NCBI GenBank assembly: GCA_030674185.1 | Contig: CM060314.1 | Coordinates: 26,965,891 to 27,029,890 of the forward strand | Source of the DNA: Monoplex corrugatus | Taxonomy: Eukaryota > Mollusca > Gastropoda > Littorinimorpha > Ranellidae | Reading direction: 5' to 3' | DNA length: 64,000 bases | Shown: one piece after another, positions 55,625 through 64,000 of the stretch | How positions within the stretch are numbered: position 1 is the first letter of the stretch | Layout of the letters: the number at the start of each line of letters is the position of its first letter | The notes under the pieces: generated by a model | Database searches by the model: none | What the model saw: only the letters and a program-made list of their open reading frames with translations | Told to the model about the DNA's origin: nothing | Translations under genes and position numbers: made by a program

Positions 55625-58600
55625 ATAGGTAAATAGCTCCACTGCCTTGTGGACATCTCGGGAGAGGATAAGGCTAAGGGAGGTAACCCCGAAGAAAAAA
55701 CCACACCCTACTGCCTTGTAGATTGTGGGAACGACAAAGGCTAGCGGAGAGACCTAAAAAACAAAACAAAACAAACCCCCCCCCCCCCCGAAAAAAACAA
55801 AAACAAAAACATTTGGAAGGCAAAGGGAAACCACCATCGTATCTCCCAAGAACATTATGGACAGAAAAAAGAAGGAAAATGAAGATAACTACTTGCAAAA
55901 AGGCAAATTAGACAACATCAAAATGGAGATGGAAAGGCTTAACATTAGTATTTTAGGACTAGGATAAGTGAGGTGGAAGGGGGCAGGCATGATAACATAA
56001 GGAGAGTATAAAGTAATATACTCTGGTGGAAACTCACATGAGAGAGGAGTAGGCATCGTAATGGACAGGGACAAATCAAAAGAAATTAAGGGATACTAGG
56101 CTGTGTCCGACAGAGTTTTGCTGGTCAAATTGGGAGGAAGACCATTTGATATCGACACCATTCAGGTGTATGCACCAACATCCGCAAGTACTCAGGAAGA
56201 CATCGACAACTTCTACGAAGTATTAGAGATGTTCAAGGCCCAAGGTAAATCACAAAAAGTTACCATAATAATGGGAGATTTTAATGCTAAAGTGGGACAG
56301 GATAGGGTGGAGGATATAGTTGGACCTCATGGCCTTGGTACACAAAATGAAAGGGGAGGGAAACTTGTAGAATGGGCACAGATGAATGAGTTCATAGTAG
56401 GAAACACCTGGATCGAGCAGCCTAATAGAAGAAAAAGGACTTGGATGTGTCCAGGAGATAATACCAAAAATCAAATTGACTACATCCTGATTAATAAAAG
56501 ATTTAGAAATTCTTTACTATCAGGAAAAACACTTCCAGGCGCAGACTGCAACAGTGACCACAATCCTGTAGTGGGAAAGTTTAGGCTGAAATTAAGGAAA
56601 AGGAAACAGACCAAAAGCAACATCAAACTAAATCTTGGACTCTTAAAGACAGATGAAGTGATACGTAAAAAAATTAATGTACTTGTTCAAAACAAATTCA
56701 GTTATCTGGAAGACGTCGGTGACAGTGAGGAACAATGGACAAAGTTGAGAAATTCGATAAATGAAGCTTGTGAAAAAATCCCTGAAGTAGATAGAAAAGC
56801 AAAAAAGAACTGGATGACAAAAGAAATTTTAGGCTTGATGGCGGAAAGGAGGAAGGCAAAGAGAAACGAGGAGACATACAGGAAGATAAACAAAGAAACC
56901 AGGAATAGGTGTAATGAAGCTAAGGAAGCTTGGCTGAAAACAAAATGCAAAGAAATAGAAGACAGACACAAAACGGATCCTCAGGGTATGTATAGAATTG
57001 AAGAAACTGTCCACAGGAAAAATACATGCACATCAACTGGTTGCTTAAAATCGAAAGATGGCACGCTTCTCACGGAAAAAGACAAAATATTAGACAGATG
57101 GGGAGAGTACATTAAAGATCTTTCTGAAGATGACAAAAATGAAGAACACATTATAAGAAAGAACTTTGAAAGACCACCGATAATGAAAGATGGAGTAAGA
57201 GTAGCACTGAAAAAGATGAAACCAGGAAAAGCCCCAGGACCAGACAACACTACTACAGAGATGACTGAAGCCCTGGAGGAATTTGGTATAGAAAAAATAA
57301 GTCCTCCTAAATGAAATTTGCGGCACTGGAAAAATTTACCCAAAGATATGTTAAAATCAATTTTCATTGCACATCCAAAGAAGACAGGGGCTATAGAATG
57401 CGAACTCCATCGCACAATCAGTTTGATGAATCATGTAACCAAGATCCTATTAAGAATAATCATGATGAGGACAAGGAATAGAATCAAAAGAGAAATAGCA
57501 GATGAACAGCGTGGATTTCTGGAGGGGAAAGGAACTATTAATGCCATATACATTATAAGAACTATCATAGAGAGGTCAATCGAGATGAACAAAGATTTAT
57601 ATCTATGCTTTGTTGATTATACCAAGGCTCTCGATCGGGTAAGACATGAAGAATTGATCAAACAACTAGAAAGACTCAATATTGATGGAAAAGATCTACA
57701 AATAATCAGAAATATGTATTGGGAACAAACAGCTACAATGAGAATAAAAAACGATATAAGCTCTTTACAAAACATCAAAAGAGGAGTCAGACAGGGTTGT
57801 GTACCAGATCTGTTTTCACTTTACAGCCAAAACATCATGAGAAACCTAGAGGAAGACCCTGGATTAAAGGTTGGAGGAAAAAATGATAAACAACATTCGA
57901 TACGCAGATGACACCGTGCTAATTGCAGAAAGCGAAAGGGACCTGCAAAACCTTGTGAATATACTAGAAACAGAAAGCAAAGGTAAGGGGTTGGAACTAA
58001 ACAGCAGGAAGACTGAAGTCATGGTGATCAGTAAAATACATGAAATCCCCTCACGCAACATAACAGCAAATGGCACAACCTTGAGACAGATTGATACGTT
58101 TAAATATCTGGGAACGATCATTTCACGAGATGGCACATGCACATCAGAAATAGCCAGCAGAATCAGCTAAGCCAAAACAGCATTCAAGAAGTTGAAAAGC
58201 ATTCTTACCAACAAATGCCTATCAGGTAACATCAGGAAGAGAGTTCTTGAATGTTATATAGAACCAGTACTGTTGTACGGCTGCGAGGCGTGGGCAGTCA
58301 ACAAACAAATCCAGAACAAGATTGAAGCAGCCGAGATGTAGTTTCTAAGAAGAATGTTGAGAGTTCCATGGACAGCAAAGAAAACAAACGAGACAGCCTT
58401 GATGGAGGCAGACACAGGTAGATCGTTCATAAGGAAGTTTAGGAAAGGCAGGCGACATTTATAGGCCATTTTATGAGGAAAGGGGAATTGGAGCACCTGG
58501 TCACAACGGGAAAGCTGGAAGGAAAGAGAGCACTGGGTAGATCCAGGGAGAAGATACTAGACGGACTTGCAGAGTGGCTGGGGACAAGGAGGGTGGAAGA

Positions 58601-58686
58601 GATGGTTAAGGCAACAAGTGATAGAGACAGATGGAAGTCCATAATAGCCAACGCCATGCGGCAAGGCACCTGATGATGATGATGAT
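55625..58686 (+). mobile_element. RTE-like non-LTR retrotransposon, copy 3
   Basis: About 3.06 kb, from the 5' leader (TAGGTAAATAGCTCCACTGC) to the TGA tail at 58671-58686. AAGCT at 55620-55624 and 58687-58691 is a candidate 5-bp target-site duplication. Near the 5' end, CTGCCTTGTRGA and a following GGCTA block appear twice (55645 and 55710), and about 160 bases present in copy 2 are missing at 55890, just before AAAAAGGCAAATTAGACAAC. Confidence 0.88.
55895..58673 (+). pseudogene. Endonuclease/reverse transcriptase of RTE-like copy 3, disrupted
   Basis: The longest intact frame (56103-57314, about 403 residues) carries the later endonuclease motifs IQVYAPTSAS, IIMGDFNAKVG, NQIDYILINK and DCNSDHNPVVG (catalytic SDH), a linker, and the start of the reverse transcriptase (KMKPGKAPGPDN). 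A local double indel near 57300 gives a stop, and the same frame resumes at 57318. Motif A reads FVDYTKALDRV (57609-57641), with leucine for the phenylalanine of the other copies. Motif B lacks two residues (RQGCVPDLF for RQGCVLSPDLF) through a 6-base deletion. An extra A near 57880 shifts the frame. YADD is at 57901-57912. Further stops lie at 58168 (CAA to TAA) and near 58338 (TGG to TAG). Confidence 0.87.
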
Positions 58687-59080
58687 AAGCTCACCACAAC
58701 ACCAACTAACATAAACACCCCAAGCACTTCTAACACATTTCCATACTTCAGCAGTCCCAACCAATTAAGGCTAGCAAAATGCAGAGAACTAGGAAAAGAG
58801 GCCAGCTGTGAGTGTACAATTTTCCTTCAGAAAGCCAGGAAAATGGACCAGATGTTGAGACAAAAACAGGATCAGGCAGAAGTACAAGGCATCAGACAGA
58901 CAAGGAAACTAGATGACAGCCTTTGGGGATGAGACTGGGCCAAAACACACATCTTATTTCCCCCTACAGAGAAAAAGACCACCCAGCCACTATCACAGTT
59001 GTCCTTTTCACTCAAGTTTAAAAAGTCTTCAGATATCGTCAGTGCTTTGGTCTTGAAAACTAGCACATCATATGAATCTA
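58687..59080 (+). repeat. Dispersed family N, right part
   Basis: AAGCTCACCACAACACC, CCTTCAGAAAGCCAGGAAAA, GACCAGATGTTGAGACAAA, AGACAGACAAGGAAACTAG and ACACACATCTTATTTCC align with 62757-63120 in order. Confidence 0.8.
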
Positions 59081-59269
59081 CGGCAACTTGGTCTTTATTT
59101 CATTATCAGTTGAAACTTTTTTTGTTTCATTTTAAAGCATTATTTTCAGATCACTAAACATTTTGTATTGTGTATAGTGCATCTGATACAAAATTAAGAT
59201 TAATATTTCATTCATTGAAAACACAAAATATGAAGAATAAATATTCAGATAATATACAGCAATTAGCAC

Positions 59270-59740
59270 ATAGTTTAAAAATAACACATCGTTACAGACA
59301 ACCCTTGCACTGAAAACACTCTATCTGGTGCAGAAAGGAACTAAATTCTATTACATTTTTATATCAAAAGGTGGTAACCTCAAACAATGTTCAAAATGGA
59401 ACGGAAAATCTTAACTGCACAATTGTATGGAAAACCGCCTTGTGCAAATGCATAAAATTAAGGACATGAAGCTTAAATGGCTTCTCATTATGACTGTGCT
59501 TTGCATGTTATGTCGATTTTGTTAGTAGCAATGATGATGGAAGGTTTGTTATTGTACTGTATGTCACAATCTTGACATTTTAGGCCTATATGTATTATGT
59601 TGTTAAATCTTAAAATGTTATTATCGACCAGTTGCCCAATACTTAGCCCCTTCATCTGTTTCATTTTGCACTTCTTTGTTTCTTTCTTTGCAGATTTTAA
59701 TTCTTCCCTTGGACTGAAATGTGTTCCATTGTATAGCGTT
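59270..59740 (+). repeat. Dispersed block D, short copy
   Basis: GCACTGAAAACACTCTATC with GTGCAGAAAGGAACTAAATTC and TTAGTAGCAATGATGATGG align with 11775-11965 and 12455-12730; the intervening part is absent here. Confidence 0.55.
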
Positions 59741-59984
59741 AGTGAAACTGCATCGTAAAGAGGAAGAAGTGAAAAGAAGTTTCAGAAAAAAATATATTAA
59801 GATTTAAGAACATATTCAAACGGAACGTGCCTTTGACTGTTCTCCGTCCATTAGGCTTACGTCTTACAGAAGCAACCGCTGATTTTCTTTTCATGCAGTC
59901 AAACTCTTTGTGTCGTCTATAAAACAACAGACTAATGTTTATTTCACTGAAAAAAAACGTATGCGTACTCCTTGGTACTACAAA

Positions 59985-59987
<3 letters not shown>
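59741..59987. other. Unassigned sequence
   Basis: No gene is recognised. Confidence 0.4.
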
Positions 59988-60051
<64 letters not shown>

Positions 60052-60052
60052 C
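59988..60052. repeat. (CT)n then (CA)n microsatellite
   Basis: CT over 51 bases followed by a short CA run. Confidence 0.98.
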
Positions 60053-60379
60053 ACAGTGTGTGTGCAGTTGTTCCAAAGCAATACATGTCAATTATTCGTT
60101 CACCAGTCCACAGTGACTTATTCATCTTTTCACATCAAGATATGTCACAAATATCTTCAATAATCTTCATTGTTACTGTTAAGCTGGTTCCCAAACCATT
60201 TCTGGAGAAGCCATTACACAATCATATTTCACTGCTTTTCATTGTAAATTAGTTTAATAAATCACCTCTAATGAACAGAACATGGATTCATTCTCAATAT
60301 TTTATCTTCTTTTTCACATGTGTACCACTAACGGTCGCACTCGTGTACAAGTATGAAATCAGGGATTAATTAACTATTA
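60053..60379. other. Unassigned AT-rich sequence
   Basis: No gene is recognised. Confidence 0.4.
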
Positions 60380-60650
60380 TCTTATCATCACAAGAACTAA
60401 TGGCACATTTAAACGGGTAGCCAACAGGCCAGGTTTACACTGTCATACACGTGAATGGATAGAGATAAATGGAAAAAAAGTGAGATGCTTTTTGTCACAA
60501 AACTCCACTTGACGTTCGAGCTAGGGCTGAAATCCTTACACAGGGATGAATTCCTTACAATAATTTCATATTCAACAGAAAGTCCTAAGTACAAGAGATT
60601 AATGATCGTTCAGATTTCAGACAAGGTCTGAAAAAAATCAGCGGGGCTAA
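60380..60650 (+). repeat. Dispersed family O, copy 1
   Basis: ATGGCACATTTAAACGGGTAG and CCAACAGGCCAGGTTTACAC match 60995-61080. Its end (CAACAGAAAGTCCTAAGTAC, ATTAATGATCGTTCAGATTT) matches 63935-64000. Confidence 0.55.
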
Positions 60651-60994
60651 ATCATTTATCTGTCTCCCCCTTCCATCAATCACATCTCCTGATCTCCGAT
60701 TCATCTGACCTAATTCCCTCTCTACCTTTAGTCTGCTAGTTTCGTGCACTGTACTTAGTACGTGAACTGAAAATAAAATCCAGCGGATGCAGGTAATTTT
60801 CCTTTAACTGATGAGACCAAGGTCATACAATACTGTAGACTGTGATTTGGAGTTTGCTGAAAAGCAATCGCTGAACGTGGACAGTGTCAAATGCAATTTA
60901 CTCAGCCCTATTCTACTGATCCACAAAACCCTAAGGGACGGTGCAGTCTTAACAAGGAAAATCGGAGGGACCTAAATTCTATACCCAAGCACCA

Positions 60995-61090
60995 CCTTAT
61001 CATCACCAGAACGCGTGGCACATTAAGACGGTAGCCAACAGGCCAAAATCACACTGACGGCTGGGACTGAACGATAGGTATCACATCTCC
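60995..61090 (+). repeat. Dispersed family O, copy 2 (partial)
   Basis: GTGGCACATTAAGACGGTAG and CCAACAGGCCAAAATCACAC match the first part of copy 1. Confidence 0.5.
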
Positions 61091-61499
61091 AGTCTATAAT
61101 TCTATCAACGGAGCTAGCCATTTCACGGAAGACTGTGATGAAGGTGGAAAGAAACACCAGCCGGCTGACTGACTGACCAAGACACATCGATCGACAGACA
61201 GATCTATCGAACAATCAGTCAGACAAATTACCAAGCGTCTAACAGCTAACCACTAGCTAACCACTTTAAACGATAAGCCAACCAACTCAGAAATCCTAAA
61301 AAAAAGTTTCCTTAGTAATTTTGTGCCCGTCTGACATACTGCTCTTGATACTACTATTACTGTTAGCTACTGAAAATGGAAAAAAAGCATAGAACACATA
61401 AGTCAGGTAGCGCACAAAAAACTGCCAACCTACAGAGTTTAAGAACAGTCTCGAGGCAATCATCATGACTATTATAGATTTTCTTTAATAGCATTGTTG
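61091..61499. other. Unassigned sequence
   Basis: No gene is recognised. Short CTAACCACT duplicates lie at 61241-61265. Confidence 0.4.
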
Positions 61500-61725
61500 A
61501 AATCCAAAACAAATGTGACTGCCCGCGTTCAAGCAAACAGGAACCAGAAAAAAACACGTAAAAAGAATCAGAACACGTATTTAATACAACTAGACAAGAC
61601 AGGCGCAAATTTTCGGCCAACTGGCCTTTTTCAAGCGTAAGATCACAAACAAACAAATACCAAATACAAAAATAAGGGGAAAAGACTGAAACTTCCCTGC
61701 TGCTTCGTCCAGTGTGAGAAAAGGA
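61500..61725 (+). repeat. Dispersed repeat family A, copy 3
   Basis: AATCCAAAACAAATGTGACTG, TTCAAGCAAACAGGAACCAG, AATTTTCGGCCAACTGGCC and CTGCTGCTTCGTCCAGTG match 1380-1620 in order and spacing. Confidence 0.85.
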
Positions 61726-62540
61726 CTTAACTGACATCATAATGCATTTATGAGTAATTTGTTGTAACCTTTGTTGAGCAGTGCATCTGCGATTATTTCA
61801 GTACTGCAATGATGTCTTTTTAGTTGATTAGAAATGTTATGAGTAGTAGTACTTCTACGTCTACTATCACAGCTTCTTCTACTTCATCTCTTCCTGCTCT
61901 TTCAACTGACAGCAGAAAACTAAACGGGTCACATAACCCACTTGATACACCAACTCTGACACACAAATTAGCTGAACCAAAAAGGACACTCAGCTCACAT
62001 GCAGATATTAATTTCTGTGAATTTTTTTCTGTACGAAGTTTGTTAGCTATTTGGCTCTATAACTTACTGCTCTGTTGGTTGATGGTTGCTAGAGTTAGAT
62101 TTTTGTATCACTTTCACAACAGGCAGGTCCGTGGAGGAAGACACGGAAAGAGAGAGTAGCTGCTGCGTAATTTAACACTATGCTGACTATAAAGGTCAAG
62201 ATAATTCCAAAATCTGATGATGAAGACAACATTTTTTCAACTTGCTCAAGAGAATGTGTATATCCCTTACTCGTATATGAAAAAAAATCCTTGATAATTT
62301 TAAACCTTGCACTGCTGGACAACACAAAATTCTGTTAAATACCAACAAACCAAAACATGACAATTTCTCTATGCAACCTTAAAGAACATAAAAGTCAAAA
62401 TGAAAGCAAAACCCACCCACCAACCAAACAAACAACAAAAAAGCAAGAACATAGCACTTCAGCGCGATCCAAGTTTTAATGGTGTACATACCAACACAAC
62501 TAGACCAAGAGAATCAAATCAGCCATTCTTTAATTGTAAC
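61726..62540. other. Unassigned AT-rich sequence
   Basis: An open frame at 61824-62159 begins with Ser/Thr-rich residues from a TACTTCTAC-type repeat and has no recognised domain. No gene is called. Confidence 0.35.
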
Positions 62541-62583
62541 CCCCCCCCCCACACACACACACAAACACACACACACGCACACG
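62540..62583. repeat. C-run and (CA)n microsatellite
   Basis: About 11 C followed by interrupted CA. Confidence 0.95.
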
Positions 62584-62689
62584 TATCTTGGAGGTTTAAA
62601 ATCCACGAGTATTATCTCAGAGACCATTACAACAACCAGAACACCAAAACTAATCAATAAAAAGGTTGCAATGAAATTTAACCGCATGC

Positions 62690-63120
62690 TCCTTCTAAAT
62701 CTGTACACAAACATTGCGTAGACTTCTGATAGATTTTCATGTGACAGAAGCTCGCCACAACACCAAACAGTATAAGCATGTCTAGCACAGGATTCTGTCG
62801 AAACATCAGTAAAGGTTGCTACAATACAGAGAGCAGGGGAAACGACTGCGGGTGTAAGATGTCCCTTCAGAAAGCCAGAAGATTGAACCAGATGTTGAGG
62901 CAGAGGGTCATACAGAAGTGCAGACAGTAGACAGACAAGGAAAGCAGATGACAGTGGTGGGGTTTCAGACAGAGACAGACATCAGAGCACACATCTTGTT
63001 TCTGTCCGTTGGGAAAGGCGATAATCCAACCATTACCATAGTCGCCCTTATCACGTGATGAAAGAATCTTTGAGTGTTGTCCACTCCAACTTTGTAAACT
63101 GACATTGTTCGCAGACACGC
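62690..63120 (+). repeat. Dispersed family N, uninterrupted copy
   Basis: It contains in one piece the blocks found at 55555-55624 and 58687-59080, and so shows the structure before RTE-like copy 3 inserted. Confidence 0.8.
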
Positions 63121-63880
63121 TCATGCTTCCCATAGTAAACGTACACAGTTTTCTTCTTCATTTATTGTCTGGCTAATATTTTTTGTGTTATTGGAAAGCA
63201 CACATTTTTGAAAGTTTTCTTTTATGATTCTTTTTATATATGTAGGTTTCTTGTTTATTTTTTGACGATGCAATGGTTTTGTTGGCTTTCAGAATTTTGT
63301 AGAGCTCTGCTTTCAGATGGTAAACTTTTTTTTGTTTTAAGTTCTTTTTATGTACATACGAATGTCTGATTCCTTGAAAAATAAATGTGCACACGTTTGT
63401 AATAAATACTGCCTGTCCATCATTCATTTTGGAATCCGTCTATCCATTATTTCTTATTTCATACAGAGCCATGTTCTTGTTTGTTTGTTTGTTTTTGGTG
63501 ACATGAAATATCACTGAACAGCTTAATCGTTTTTGTTATAAACAACTCTTAACGAGATGTAATAATCTGTTATTTATTCCTCATTGTAAAAAAAAAACAT
63601 CGCTACGATTTACTGTTGATTTTAAAATGCTACCAGGTTTTGCTTTTCGTGTGCGTATGATATCAAATCCAAAGTTGTGCACAGGCATGAATCATACATA
63701 ATCTCTTAGTAAGTAAACTCTTATGTACTCTTTATCGTAAATTACTGTTTAATGTACATTTTCGTATGTTTACCATGTAAAGATCAGATCTGTGAGTACA
63801 GGCATGGGACAAAAAATTATTCACTTCTTCCGACACAGATGTGGACACAGACACAGGGCACACAGTGAGAGGACTTTTGT
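63121..63880. other. Unassigned AT-rich sequence
   Basis: No gene is recognised. (GTTT)n at 63478-63495. Confidence 0.4.
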
Positions 63881-64000
63881 AACAAAACCCCAGTTGATGG
63901 TCACACTAGGTTTGGATTACATGAAGTAATTCCATACTCAACAGGAAGCCATAAGTACAGGGATCGATGATCCCCTCAGATTTTAGACACAGTTTGAATA
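63881..64000 (+). repeat. Dispersed family O, copy 3 (runs off the window)
   Basis: CAACAGGAAGCCATAAGTAC, GGGATCGATGATCCCCTCAG and ATTTTAGACACAG match 60560-60625. Confidence 0.55.

Overview
This is an intergenic or intronic stretch of an animal genome with no host protein-coding gene, rRNA, true tRNA or CRISPR that I can support. It is dominated by non-LTR retrotransposon copies, tRNA-like SINE heads, short dispersed repeat families and very abundant (GA)n, (GT)n, (ATGT)n and (GAA)n microsatellites. I infer a lophotrochozoan, most likely a gastropod mollusc, from the mix of RTE-like LINEs with TGA-repeat tails, L2/CR1-like LINEs with the AT-rich GCGCTATATAAATATT terminus, and the microsatellite load. 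Without a database search the species cannot be fixed.

Layout. 1-5.3 kb: degenerate trinucleotide array, a broken LINE reverse transcriptase, SINE-like pieces, then a 5'-truncated RTE-like LINE (copy 1) inserted inside the 3' tail of an L2-like LINE with a 7-bp target-site duplication. 5.3-18.5 kb: microsatellites, a 36-bp minisatellite, a roughly 395-bp tandem duplication made of GA and GT tracts, a roughly 140-bp repeat present six times next to GT tracts, and a near-perfect 37-bp hairpin. 18.57-21.95 kb: an almost full-length RTE-like LINE on the minus strand (copy 2). 22.3-25.8 kb: a 40/41-bp minisatellite with higher-order structure, split by an L2-like LINE. 25.8-44.6 kb: SINE heads, short dispersed families, more minisatellites and microsatellites. 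44.7-49.3 kb: the 3' part of a LINE that appears to encode a restriction-like endonuclease, abutted by an almost complete L2-like LINE with a proline-rich coding minisatellite. 49.3-64 kb: dispersed families in pairs, a second stem-loop, and RTE-like copy 3 inserted in another dispersed repeat.

How the parts relate. RTE copies 1-3 belong to one family. They share the protein, the missing 3' UTR and the TGA tail, and all are broken by frameshifts and stops. The L2-like copies at 23.5 and 45.5 kb look almost identical over the region they share, so that family moved recently. Several dispersed families carry a microsatellite at the same edge in every copy, which suggests that mobile elements spread much of the simple sequence here. 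Nearly all long open frames are translations of simple repeats or antisense shadows of LINEs and are not listed as genes.
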